Shown here in pieces: positions 26,047 through 34,076 of a DNA stretch of 52,871 bases. The notes under the pieces were generated by a model, which was not told the DNA's origin, did not search any database, and saw only the letters and a program-made list of their open reading frames with translations. A program made the translations under genes and the position numbers. Within the stretch, counting starts at the first letter, position 1. The number at the start of each line of letters is the position of its first letter. The stretch comes from Burkholderiales bacterium (GTDB lineage Bacteria > Pseudomonadota > Gammaproteobacteria > Burkholderiales > Burkholderiaceae_E), in assembly GCA_017307915.1 (NCBI GenBank), contig JAFKGG010000371.1, positions 1 to 52,871 on the forward strand, in the 5' to 3' direction.

Positions 26047-26948
26047 ACAGCGCCGCCAAGCAGGCAGCCATCGATCCGCGGCTGGCCGCGATGATCGCGC
26101 CCGAGCTCGATCCGGCCTATCGGCGCCGCGTCGCCACCGTGATGCGCTGGCTGCCGCCGTCGGCCGATGCCGATTCCCACCTCGTCGACATCGGCTGCGG
26201 CCGGGGTTATTTCATCCACTATTACACGCTGCTGGGCCAGCACGCGATGACCGGCGTCGAGTTCGACGCGCGCATCGCGGGCATGGCGCGGCGCGCGCTG
26301 GCCGGCCGCGAACGCGTGCAGATCGTGCGTGCCGCGGCCGGTGCATTGCCGCTGGCCGACCAAAGCTGCTCGGGCGCGGTGATGAGCGAGATCCTCGAAC
26401 ACGTGCCCGATGACGTCGCAGCGTTGCGCGAGGCCTGGCGCGTGTTGCGGCCGGGTGGCGTGGTGGCGGTCACCGTACCGCACGCGCGTTATCCGTGGCT
26501 GTGGGATCCGTTCAATCGCACTTTGCAGTGGTTGCGCCTGCCGCCGATTCGCCGTGGGTCGCTGGCCGGCATCTGGGCCGAACACCTGCGGCTGTATGAC
26601 ATCGCCACGCTGCGCGGCGTGGCGCAGCGCGCCGGTTTCGAGATCGAGCAGGAGTGTTCATTCGTGCGCTGGTGCCTGCCGTTTTCGCACAACCTGCTTT
26701 ACGGCGTCGGCAAGCCGCTGCTCGAATCGGGCTGGCTGCCGAAATCGGCGGCGCTGGTGATCGATCGGCATCGCGTGCCGGACGGCGTTTCCGCCGCTGC
26801 TGGCCACGCGCCGGCCGCCGGCGGCCCCAGCCGCCTGGCGCGTGCGCTGCATGCCTTGATGAACGTCGGCGAACGCTGGAACGCCGACGATCAAGGCGTG
26901 CACGCTGCTACCGTCAATCTGTGCATCAAGCTGCGCAAACCCGCTTAG
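26043..26948 (+). CDS. SAM-dependent methyltransferase
   Basis: 301 residues with a class I methyltransferase core: motif I VDIGCGRGYF near residue 50, an acidic residue in GVEFDARIAGMARRAL, and LPLADQSCSGAVMSEILEHV followed by VLRPGGVVAVTVPH, the Methyltransf_11 pattern. The C-terminal third is poorly conserved and ends with a conserved-looking basic segment. Because it overlaps the glycosyltransferase gene by ATGA it may methylate a sugar residue or the lipid-linked glycan, but this is only context. ppk2 follows 114 bases downstream behind its own probable promoter. Confidence 0.85.
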   Translation: MNSAAKQAAIDPRLAAMIAPELDPAYRRRVATVMRWLPPSADADSHLVDIGCGRGYFIHYYTLLGQHAMTGVEFDARIAGMARRALAGRERVQIVRAAAGALPLADQSCSGAVMSEILEHVPDDVAALREAWRVLRPGGVVAVTVPHARYPWLWDPFNRTLQWLRLPPIRRGSLAGIWAEHLRLYDIATLRGVAQRAGFEIEQECSFVRWCLPFSHNLLYGVGKPLLESGWLPKSAALVIDRHRVPDGVSAAAGHAPAAGGPSRLARALHALMNVGERWNADDQGVHAATVNLCIKLRKPA

Positions 26949-26974
26949 CGGGCAAACAGGCCGCGTGCGCCGCG

Positions 26975-27008
26975 TTGTCACGCGCTCTTAATCCTTCCCC
27001 GATAAGCT
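26975..27008 (+). promoter_or_regulatory. Possible Pho box and -10 element of ppk2
   Basis: TTGTCAC (26975, 6 of 7 matches) is followed by GCGC and the poor half-site TCTTAAT, then exactly ten bases and TAAGCT (27003-27008). The spacing equals that of the porin and phoX elements, but the second half-site is weak. Confidence 0.35.
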
Positions 27009-27062
27009 GAACGGCGACCGGCATCATCGATGCCGGCCAACTGCGCAAACGGACGCATCGCC

Positions 27063-28073
27063 ATGACCTCGGAATTCTCACGGCCGGATCTGCCCGTCGG
27101 CGACCGGGAACGATCGATCGACTCCGGCATGCCGCCGTCGCACCGGGCATTCGAGGGTTCCGATGACGAAGCTGCCTGGCAACGGCTTCAGCAGGAATGG
27201 ATCGATAGCTACGACGAAGAGCTGGAGCTGGAGATCGACGACCGGATCGTGGCCGATCGGGGCGACGCGCAGCAGGACGAGCAAAGCGGCGCTTCGGCGC
27301 GCGAGCTGCGGCAGCGCTACTTCCGCGAGCTGCTGCGCTTGCAAAGCGAGCTGGTGAAGCTGCAGGATTGGGTGGTGCACAGCCGCCACAAGCTGGTGGT
27401 GCTGTTCGAGGGCCGGGATGCGGCCGGCAAGGGCGGCGTGATCAAGCGCGTGACGCAGCGCCTGAACCCGCGGATCTGCCGTGTCGCGGCGCTGCCCGCG
27501 CCCAACGACCGTGAGCGCACGCAATGGTATTTCCAGCGCTACGCGGCGCACCTGCCGGCGGCCGGCGAGATCGTGCTGTTCGATCGAAGCTGGTACAACC
27601 GGGCCGGCGTCGAACGCGTGATGGGCTTTTGCACCGACGAGGAATACGAGGAGTTTTTCCGTTCGGTGTGTGACTTCGAACGGATGCTGGTCCGCTCCGG
27701 CATCCAGCTCGTCAAGTACTGGTTCTCGATCACCGACGAGGAACAGCATCTGCGCTTCCTGAGCCGCATCCACGATCCGCTCAAGCAGTGGAAGCTGAGC
27801 CCGATGGACCTGGAATCGCGGCGGCGCTGGGAGGACTACACACGCGCCAAGGAAATCATGCTGGATCGCACGCACATCGCCGAAGCGCCGTGGTGGGTGG
27901 TGCAGGCGGTGGACAAGAAACGGGGGCGGCTGAACTGCATCGCGCATCTGCTGGAGCAGGTGCCGTACCGCGAAGTCGCGCATCCGGCGATCGTACTGCC
28001 GCGGCGCGAGTATCACGAAGACTATGTGCGCAAGCCGGTGCCGGCACAGATGATCGTGCCGCAGCGTTACTGA
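27063..28073 (+). CDS. ppk2: Polyphosphate kinase 2 (PPK2 family)
   Basis: 336 residues. The single PPK2 domain contains the Walker A motif EGRDAAGKGG followed by VIKRVTQRLNPRICRV, the Walker B region LFDRSWYNRAGVERVMGF and the lid-region sequence DPLKQWKLSPMD. This size and single domain fit class I PPK2, which phosphorylates GDP or ADP from polyphosphate, or the reverse. The first 85 residues are acidic and variable. The ATG at 27063 is preferred; an in-frame ATG at 27030 is possible. It sits inside the glycan locus but has its own promoter-like element, and it ends nine bases from the convergent epimerase gene. With ppk1 and ppx it completes polyphosphate metabolism in this window. Confidence 0.94.
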   Translation: MTSEFSRPDLPVGDRERSIDSGMPPSHRAFEGSDDEAAWQRLQQEWIDSYDEELELEIDDRIVADRGDAQQDEQSGASARELRQRYFRELLRLQSELVKLQDWVVHSRHKLVVLFEGRDAAGKGGVIKRVTQRLNPRICRVAALPAPNDRERTQWYFQRYAAHLPAAGEIVLFDRSWYNRAGVERVMGFCTDEEYEEFFRSVCDFERMLVRSGIQLVKYWFSITDEEQHLRFLSRIHDPLKQWKLSPMDLESRRRWEDYTRAKEIMLDRTHIAEAPWWVVQAVDKKRGRLNCIAHLLEQVPYREVAHPAIVLPRREYHEDYVRKPVPAQMIVPQRY

Positions 28074-28082
28074 ATCGTCACA

Positions 28083-29081
28083 CTAGCGCGCCGTACCGGC
28101 TTGCTGCTGGAACCAGGCGATCGTTGCGCTCAGCCCCTGGTCCAGGTCGATCTGCGGTTGCCAAGCTAGCGTAGCGCGCGCCACCGCGATGTTCGGGCAG
28201 CGCCGCACCGGATCGTCGGCGGGCAGCGGCATGAAACGCAGCGCCGAGCGCGATCCGCACAGCGCGACGATGCGCCGTGCCAGCGCGGCCACGGTGATTT
28301 CCTGCGGGTTGCCCAGGTTGACCGGCCCCCAGGCATCGCTGCCGGCTGCCGCCAGCCGCAGCAGGCCGTCGACGATGTCGTCGACGAAGCAGAACGAACG
28401 CGTTTGCGAGCCGTCGCCGTAAACGGTGATGTCCTGGCCGTGCAAGGCCTGCACGATGAAGTTCGACACGACGCGCCCGTCGTTGGCGCGCATGCGCGGT
28501 CCATAGACGTTGAACAGACGTGCGATGCGCGCGTCGATGCCGTATTGGCTGCGCCAGGTGGCGAACATGGTTTCGGCGCAACGCTTGCTTTCGTTGTAGC
28601 AGGCGCGCGCGCCGACCGGGTTCACGTGGCCCCAGTACGATTCGTGCTGCGGATGCTCGCGCGGATCGCCATAGATCTCGCTGGTCGAGGCCTGCACGAT
28701 GACGGCGCCTTGCCGGCGCGCCAGTTCGAGCAGGTTCATCGCGCCCAGCACCGAGGCCTTGATCGTCTCCACCGGATGCCGCTGATAGTCGACCGGCGAG
28801 GCCGGGCAGGCGAGGTTGATGATCAGCCCGGCTTCGACGTCGAGCGGTTCGGCGATGTCGCGTTCGAGCAGCTCGAAGCCGGCCGCGCCGGTCAATGCAG
28901 CGACATTGTCGCGCGTACCCGACAGGAAGTTGTCGACGCCGATCACCCGTGCGCCGCGCGCCAGCAGCGCGGCGCACAGATGCGAGCCGATGAACCCGGC
29001 GGCGCCGGTCACCAGCACGCGCCGGCCATCGAAGGGATTGCCGGCGCTCGTAGAGCTGGGGTCGGTCATGGCAGAGGTCAT
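28083..29081 (-). CDS. NAD-dependent epimerase, UDP-glucuronate decarboxylase-like
   Basis: 332 residues of the extended short-chain dehydrogenase family. NAD binds at VLVTGAAGFIGSH near residue 22. NLACPASPVDYQRHPVETIK, ASTSEIYGDPREHPQ and YWGHVNPVGARACYNESKR are close to UDP-glucuronate decarboxylase (UXS), which makes UDP-xylose; the catalytic Tyr and Lys are in YNESK, where most UXS proteins have YDEGK. It ends the minus-strand operon GT2 - YYY protein - epimerase (17 bases after the YYY stop), so it probably supplies a pentose or related nucleotide sugar for the glycan. Another sugar epimerase function is possible. Confidence 0.83.
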   Translation of the reverse strand: MTSAMTDPSSTSAGNPFDGRRVLVTGAAGFIGSHLCAALLARGARVIGVDNFLSGTRDNVAALTGAAGFELLERDIAEPLDVEAGLIINLACPASPVDYQRHPVETIKASVLGAMNLLELARRQGAVIVQASTSEIYGDPREHPQHESYWGHVNPVGARACYNESKRCAETMFATWRSQYGIDARIARLFNVYGPRMRANDGRVVSNFIVQALHGQDITVYGDGSQTRSFCFVDDIVDGLLRLAAAGSDAWGPVNLGNPQEITVAALARRIVALCGSRSALRFMPLPADDPVRRCPNIAVARATLAWQPQIDLDQGLSATIAWFQQQAGTAR

Positions 29082-29098
29082 GAAAACCAGGGTGGCGT

Positions 29099-31234
29099 TC
29101 AGCGGCTCGCCGCAGCGGGTTCGTCCAGATCGATGATCAGCGTATCGTCCGAACGATAGGCGATTCGGCCCAGCGAAGCCAGCAGTGCGGCATCGAGTTT
29201 CGGATACCGTTCACGCTCGTAGCGGCCGATGACCAGCCAGCGCGCGCCGTAGCGATCGATGATGCGCCGCGCGTCGGCCGCGTCGCGCGTTTCGTAGAGC
29301 GCAGCCACGTCGTCGCGTCGCGGCCAGACGCGATCGCCCGAGCCGCGCCAGAGCAACTCGTGCACCGGCCAGCCGAGCACGGCGGCAACGCCGGCATTGA
29401 TCGAAATGCGCCCCGCAAAGGTATAGCTGTCACCCACCGCTTCGATCAAGGGCCGGTCATCGCGCGCCTGCTGCGCCAGCCAGCGGATCGCGGCCATGTC
29501 CTGCGGGTGCGACAGCGCCAGGAAACGCTGGCCATCGAGCGTCCATTCGCGTTCACGCCAGCCGCCGAAGCCGCCTTGCAGTACGAACCAGCCGTAGTAC
29601 AAGGGCGGCACCAACGTCAGTTCGAGCAGCACGATGGTGGCCAGTCGCGGCAGCCGCCGGCCGGTACGCGCGCCGGCGCGCGCAATCAGCATTGCGATGC
29701 CGGCGCAGGCGGCCAGCGTCAGCAGCGTGAACGCCTGGAAGCCAAACTTGAACGCGGTATTGCTGCGATAGTGCTCGGGGCCGTAAATGTCTTTTACGTA
29801 GATGAATTCGGGTAGCAGCGCGAACGCCAGACCGAAGCCGGTGAGAACGATCAGCATCCGGTGCTCGGCGCTGCGGGCGATGCCCGGGGGGGCGATGCGC
29901 GCCGCGCGCCAGATCAGTACGCAGGCGGCCAGCGCCAGCAAGGCCTGCAGTCCATACAGGATCAGCCACTGCCAGACGGGGGTATGCGAATGCGTGAACC
30001 CGAAGCCTGCCGCGAAGCTGCGAAAGCGCAGCAGGAACGGCGCCACCACGATGGCCGACAGCAGCGCCGCGCCGATGCCGTCGGCCAGTCGCGCGCGAAT
30101 CGCCGCGGCATCGCGCCGGTACAGCGCGGCGCCGAAACGGGCCAGCAGCAAGCTGCCCAGCAGTGCGGCATACATCAGTGCGTCCCAGGCATTGCTCATC
30201 GCGAAGGTGCCGACCAGCGCGGCGGCGCCGGCCAGCCAGCCGCGCGCGCCGCTGCGTAGCCAGCCCAGCACCAGCGCCACGAACGACAGCACCAGCGGCA
30301 GGTTCAGCAGGTGCGCGTGCAGGTCGCCGACGTAGAAGGCATAGGCCGGAAACTCGTGGATCAGTTTGTCGCCGGTGGGCGGATCGAAGCCGACGAAGCG
30401 CGTCGGGTCCGACAGCAGGAAGGCCTGGCGCGGCGCTTCGACCCAGCCGAAATCGACCAGCCAGGGTTTGACGAAGCCATAGAGAAAACCGTGCACGTTG
30501 CCGCCCAGCGTCAGCCACAAGGCGGCGACGGCGGCCATCGTGCCGCGCAGCCGTTCGGGCAGTGCGCGCGCCAGTTCGGCGACGACGGCAAAGGCAAGCT
30601 GCCAGCACAGCGCGAACAGCGTGGCCAGCATCAGGTTGTAGCCGGCCGCGGGCGGCACGCCGCTCAGGTGGCACAGGAAAGCCGTCAGATAGTGGCCGAA
30701 GTAATAGTAGTTGATCGGCTCGCCGGCGAACCAGGGGTCGAACGGCGGCATCATCGACGACAGATACGCGGCGTTGACGAAGCCGAAGTCCATGAACTTT
30801 TCCAGCCCGATCAGATCGCGGTTGAAGCCGCGCATGGCCAGATAGAACAGGAACGGCAGGACAAAGCGCAGTTCGGCGGCAAACAGCGTCGGCCAGTCGT
30901 GGCGAAGAGCAGGGGTCTGCAATGACCTTGCGCTCGGTTCGGCTCGCGCGCGCAGCCGCGTCCACGCGAGCACGGCGGCCGCCACCGCCAGCGTCGATCC
31001 CCAGGCTCCGGCCGTGCCGTTCATCGGGATCCAGTGCGCCATGCTCCACAGCGGATACGCGCATGCCACCAGCATCAAGGGCCGCGCGATCGGCCAGCCC
31101 AGGTCGAGCCAGCCGGCGCAGGCAGTGCGCAACGCGCGCCAGCCGATGGCACTGAGCATCAGCAGCACCGCCCACCAGCGCAGCAGCTGCAGGAACGAGC
31201 CGTCGGACCAGGGCAGTATCAGTGCGTCCATCAT
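29099..31234 (-). CDS. DUF2298 (YYY family) multi-pass membrane protein
   Basis: 711 residues with about 12-15 hydrophobic helices. It is a full-length single-domain member of the Chlor_Arch_YYY / DUF2298 family, with INYYYFGHY at residues 174-182, HEFPAYAFYVGDLHAH at 293-308 and RSNTAFKFGFQAF further on. The C-terminal soluble part has LYETRDAADARRIIDRYGA and GRYERERY, also seen in the 1740-residue protein. The fold resembles GT-C membrane glycosyltransferases, with a conserved acidic/His motif (GDLHAH) as a possible catalytic site; no function is established. The start overlaps the GT2 stop by ATGA and the epimerase follows, an operon that suggests sugar transfer across or at the inner membrane. 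Confidence 0.85.
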   Translation of the reverse strand: MMDALILPWSDGSFLQLLRWWAVLLMLSAIGWRALRTACAGWLDLGWPIARPLMLVACAYPLWSMAHWIPMNGTAGAWGSTLAVAAAVLAWTRLRARAEPSARSLQTPALRHDWPTLFAAELRFVLPFLFYLAMRGFNRDLIGLEKFMDFGFVNAAYLSSMMPPFDPWFAGEPINYYYFGHYLTAFLCHLSGVPPAAGYNLMLATLFALCWQLAFAVVAELARALPERLRGTMAAVAALWLTLGGNVHGFLYGFVKPWLVDFGWVEAPRQAFLLSDPTRFVGFDPPTGDKLIHEFPAYAFYVGDLHAHLLNLPLVLSFVALVLGWLRSGARGWLAGAAALVGTFAMSNAWDALMYAALLGSLLLARFGAALYRRDAAAIRARLADGIGAALLSAIVVAPFLLRFRSFAAGFGFTHSHTPVWQWLILYGLQALLALAACVLIWRAARIAPPGIARSAEHRMLIVLTGFGLAFALLPEFIYVKDIYGPEHYRSNTAFKFGFQAFTLLTLAACAGIAMLIARAGARTGRRLPRLATIVLLELTLVPPLYYGWFVLQGGFGGWREREWTLDGQRFLALSHPQDMAAIRWLAQQARDDRPLIEAVGDSYTFAGRISINAGVAAVLGWPVHELLWRGSGDRVWPRRDDVAALYETRDAADARRIIDRYGARWLVIGRYERERYPKLDAALLASLGRIAYRSDDTLIIDLDEPAAASR

Positions 31235-31989
31235 GAGCGCGGCGGCAATGAACGGTGAAAGCGCAGCAACTCGCGCAAGGCCGTGCGGCAGAACGCGATC
31301 AGCCGGCGCCAGCGCAACGAGGCCTCGCCGGCGCTGCGCGCGAAATGCTGCACGTCCTGTTCGGCGATGCGCAGGCCGCGGCGGTGCAGATAGACGGTCA
31401 GCAGCACCGAAGGAATACGCGGCTGCGGCGGCATCGCGGCGGTCGCTTCCAGGGCCAGCGTGCGCGGCAGCAGCTTGTAGGGCACATTGGCATCGGTGCT
31501 GTGCACGCCCAGCAGGCCGCTCAACGCGCCGCGTAACAGCCGGCTGAGCACCAGCCGGTGACGCGGATCATGGCGTCGGCGTCGCACGCCAAGCACGGCA
31601 TCGTTTTGTCTGGCCAATTGCCAGGTGACGGCGAAGTCTTGCAGGCCGATCTGCCGGTCGCTGTCCAGCAGCAGGCACCAGTCGCCGCGCGCTTCGTGAA
31701 TGCCGCGTACCAGCGCCGGCCCATGCCCGGCATTGGCTTGCGTCACGACCCGTACGCGCGGATCGCCATCGGCAACGCGCTGCGCGACGGCGCCGGTGGC
31801 ATCGCGGCTGCCGTCGTCGACGATCACCAGTTCGGCCGACGGCACCACCGCGAATACATGCTCGATGACGTCGTCGATCGCTGCGGCGATGTTCTCGGCC
31901 TCGTTGTAGGCGGGCATCAGCACCGACAAGGTGGGAGCGGTTCGTACGCTGCCGGCACTGTCCGATGCGGGTGCTACACTGGCTCGCAC
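31231..31989 (-). CDS. Glycosyltransferase family 2
   Basis: 252 residues with a GT-A fold: LSVLMPAYNEAENI near residue 22, AELVIVDDGSRDAT, and LLLDSDRQIGLQDF, where DSD is the metal-binding DXD-like motif. There is no C-terminal membrane pair, unlike GtrB enzymes. It is likely to charge a polyprenyl phosphate or extend a lipid-linked glycan on the cytoplasmic face. The start is a GTG at 31989 with AGGAAAG seven bases upstream. It is the first gene of the minus-strand operon with the YYY protein and the epimerase, and is divergent from the FAD oxidoreductase gene with only 24 bases between starts, so the two operons share a control region. Confidence 0.9.
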   Translation of the reverse strand: MRASVAPASDSAGSVRTAPTLSVLMPAYNEAENIAAAIDDVIEHVFAVVPSAELVIVDDGSRDATGAVAQRVADGDPRVRVVTQANAGHGPALVRGIHEARGDWCLLLDSDRQIGLQDFAVTWQLARQNDAVLGVRRRRHDPRHRLVLSRLLRGALSGLLGVHSTDANVPYKLLPRTLALEATAAMPPQPRIPSVLLTVYLHRRGLRIAEQDVQHFARSAGEASLRWRRLIAFCRTALRELLRFHRSLPPRS

Positions 31990-32013
31990 GTCGATGCTTT
32001 CCTAGAGGGATGG

Positions 32014-33342
32014 ATGATCAAGGCAAGCCGCAACACCTTCGTTCTCGGTGGTGGCGTTACTGGCTTGGCGGCCGGCATTGCTTCGGGGCTGCCGGTGTAT
32101 GAACGCGAACGGTTCGCCGGCGGTATCTGCGCGTCTTATTATCTGCGCTCGGGTAGCAGCGAACGGCTGCCGGCGGCGCCGGCCGACGGCAACGCATGGC
32201 GTTTCGAACACGGCGGCGGCCATTGGATCTTCGGCGGCCATCCCGATGTGCTGGCGCTGCTCGAAACGATGACGCCGGTCGAACGCATCGCGCGCCGCTC
32301 GTCGGTGTTCTTTCCCGATGAGCAGCGCTACGTCGGCTTTCCGCTGCAGCACAACCTTGCGCAACTGCCCTCGGCGACGGCGCAGCGCGCGCTCGAAGAG
32401 CTGCTTGCCGAGCGTGGCCACGCCGCGCAGACGATGGCGCAATGGCTCGATGAACGTTTCGGGCCGACGCTGGGCGAACTGTTCTTTCATCCGTTTCATG
32501 GCGCCTACACGGCCGGTCTGTGGCGCTCGATCGCGCCGCAAGACGGCTACAAGACACCGCTGGATCGCGGCCAAGTGCTGCGCGGCGCGTTCGGGCAGGC
32601 GGCGCCGGCGGGCTACAACGTCGACTTCCTGTATCCGCGCGACGGGCTCGATGCATTGATGCGCGCGCTGGCGGCCCAGGCCGATCTGCGCCTGGGGCAC
32701 GAGATCGTGCGCATCGATGCGCCGCGCCGCGAGTTGCGCTTCGCCGACGGCACCACGCTGGCCTTCGACCGGCTGCTGGCCACCTTGCCGCTGAATCGCC
32801 TGATGGCGCTGGCGGGGCTCGACGTGGGCGAAGCGCCCGATCCCTACACTTCGGTGCTGGTGCTGAACATCGGTGCCGTGCGCGGGCCGCGCTGCCCTGA
32901 CGATCACTGGCTGTATCTGCCGCGCACGCAGGCCGGTTTTCATCGGGTGGGTTTCTACAGCAACGTGGCCGAGCATTTTCTGCCGGCCAGCGTGCGTGGC
33001 CGCGGCAGCCACGTGTGCCTGTACGTCGAGCGCTCCTATCCGGGCGGTGCGCGTCCCTCGGCCGACGAGCAGGCCGCCTGCGCGGCGGCGGTCGTCGAAG
33101 AATTGCAGCGCTGGGGCTTCATCGAAGAAACGCAGGCGCTCGATGCCTCGTGGGTCGACGTTGCTTATACCTGGCATCGCCCAGGCAATCGCTGGGTCGA
33201 ACGCTCGATCGCCGCGCTGGCCGAGCACGGCATTCGGGTGGCCGGCCGCTATGCGCGCTGGCACTTTCAGGGAATTACCGATTCGTTGCGCGACGGCCTG
33301 CTGGCCGGGCATGCGCTGCGCTTTGCCGCGCAAGCGGAATGA
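32014..33342 (+). CDS. FAD-dependent oxidoreductase, amine-oxidase/PPOX-like
   Basis: 442 residues. The dinucleotide-binding motif is at the N-terminus (FVLGGGVTGLAAG) and a second FAD-contact region is FEHGGGHWIFGG. The central YNVDFLYPRDGLDALMRAL and the C-terminal GRYARWHFQGITDSLRDG match the flavin amine oxidase / protoporphyrinogen-oxidase-like group. Such proteins occur in polysaccharide clusters (UDP-galactopyranose-mutase-like members) but the substrate is unknown. I chose the ATG at 32014 with GAGG five to eight bases upstream, because the longer frame runs antisense through the GT2 gene. Its divergence from the GT2-YYY-epimerase operon places it in the glycan locus. Confidence 0.82.
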   Translation: MIKASRNTFVLGGGVTGLAAGIASGLPVYERERFAGGICASYYLRSGSSERLPAAPADGNAWRFEHGGGHWIFGGHPDVLALLETMTPVERIARRSSVFFPDEQRYVGFPLQHNLAQLPSATAQRALEELLAERGHAAQTMAQWLDERFGPTLGELFFHPFHGAYTAGLWRSIAPQDGYKTPLDRGQVLRGAFGQAAPAGYNVDFLYPRDGLDALMRALAAQADLRLGHEIVRIDAPRRELRFADGTTLAFDRLLATLPLNRLMALAGLDVGEAPDPYTSVLVLNIGAVRGPRCPDDHWLYLPRTQAGFHRVGFYSNVAEHFLPASVRGRGSHVCLYVERSYPGGARPSADEQAACAAAVVEELQRWGFIEETQALDASWVDVAYTWHRPGNRWVERSIAALAEHGIRVAGRYARWHFQGITDSLRDGLLAGHALRFAAQAE

Positions 33343-33384
33343 GGCCGACCGCGCGACGCGGGCATCGCGGTCAGCCGGCGAGGA

Positions 33385-33879
33385 TCAGTGGCGGCGCGTC
33401 GAGCGCAAGCCGAGCCAGGCCACCAGCGCCACCAGCAGGTGCATTGCCACCAGGCTCGCCATCGATCCGCTGGGTACCTGCACCGGCGTAGGCGTGGCGT
33501 AGGGCGTGATCGTCGCGGTGATCTGCAGCGTCGGCGTGCTGGTGTTCGTCGAGGTCAGCAGGGGGGTGACCGTCGGCGTATTGGTTGGCGTGAAACTGGG
33601 GGTGATCGTCGGTGTATTGGTCGGCGTGAAAGTGGGAGTGACGGTCGGCGTATTGGTCGGGGTGAAAGTGGGGGTCGGCGTGGGCGTATTGGTCGGCTGC
33701 GCCTGTACGCGCTGCGCATGCATACCCATCGCAAAGACCGTTGCCAGCACCAGCGCGCCCGTCATCTTGCCGATTGCCTGGGCACCGCTTTGCCGCCGGC
33801 TGTGCAGCGGTGCGGCCGCAATCGGCAGGCGGCGCTCAGAAAAAGCGAGGCGGCCGACGTCATTCATGGTGTTGGACAT
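33385..33879 (-). CDS. Exported Thr/Pro-repeat protein with C-terminal anchor
   Basis: 164 residues with no known domain. A signal sequence ([16 protein letters not shown], residues 40-55, cleavage near VQAQ) is followed by four to five copies of a 12-residue repeat, PTNTPT-x-TPTFT, at about residues 62-118. Then comes a Thr-rich stretch, a Pro-Ser-Gly-Ser segment, one membrane helix ([18 protein letters not shown]) and the basic end RSTRRH. The tripartite end resembles C-terminal sorting signals processed by exosortases or related transpeptidases, but no known motif such as PEP or IPTL is present. Most Thr are in a Pro context typical of O-glycosylated stalks. It lies between the FAD oxidoreductase and the GT39-like fusion gene and may be their acceptor (inference). 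Confidence 0.75.
   Translation of the reverse strand: MSNTMNDVGRLAFSERRLPIAAAPLHSRRQSGAQAIGKMTGALVLATVFAMGMHAQRVQAQPTNTPTPTPTFTPTNTPTVTPTFTPTNTPTITPSFTPTNTPTVTPLLTSTNTSTPTLQITATITPYATPTPVQVPSGSMASLVAMHLLVALVAWLGLRSTRRH
33526..33696 (-). repeat. 36-bp tandem coding repeats of the Thr/Pro protein
   Basis: The minus strand encodes repeats of PTNTPT followed by TPTFT-like units; on the plus strand GTATTGGT-CGG-GTGAAA-type units recur about every 36 bases. The copies differ by several bases, so the array is not freshly duplicated. It is protein-coding and not a CRISPR array. Confidence 0.85.
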
Positions 33880-33906
33880 TTTGCATCATCCCCGGGTTAT
33901 CCGACC

Positions 33907-33936
33907 AGTATAATTCGACGCTCAGCAAGTCTACAA
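33907..33936 (-). promoter_or_regulatory. Candidate promoter of the Thr/Pro-repeat gene
   Basis: On the minus strand TTGTAG (33931-33936), 18 bases and TATACT (33907-33912) precede the gene by 28 bases. The same AT-rich patch reads TATAAT on the plus strand (33909-33914) without a good -35, so it might also serve the fusion gene downstream. Confidence 0.4.
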
Positions 33937-34050
33937 GCGACCCGCCGCGCTGCGCGCGGGATTTCATGAATTGGGTCACAGCGGCCCTGGCTTGGCTGGA
34001 GATGCGATGGCGAGCGTGTTTCACGCCTCGTTGAAACCGATACTCGGCGA

Positions 34051-34076
34051 CCCCCCTGATTCATGGGGGTCGACGC
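34051..34076. repeat. Short hairpin repeat, copy 2
   Basis: CCCCCCTGA, five bases, then GGGGGTCGACGC; GACCCCC (34049-34055) and GGGGGTC (34065-34071) form a seven-pair stem. Nearly the same sequence stands at 283-307. The loop contains the first possible ATG (34063) of the fusion gene, which could hinder initiation there. Confidence 0.5.

Noticed and set aside
31558-32013. Longer N-terminus of the FAD oxidoreductase
   Set aside because: The extra 150 residues are antisense to the GT2 gene; the nucleotide-binding motif follows directly after the ATG at 32014 as expected.
33526-33696. Regular repeats that could suggest a CRISPR array
   Set aside because: The units are contiguous without unique spacers and are in frame in a protein with a signal peptide and membrane helix.
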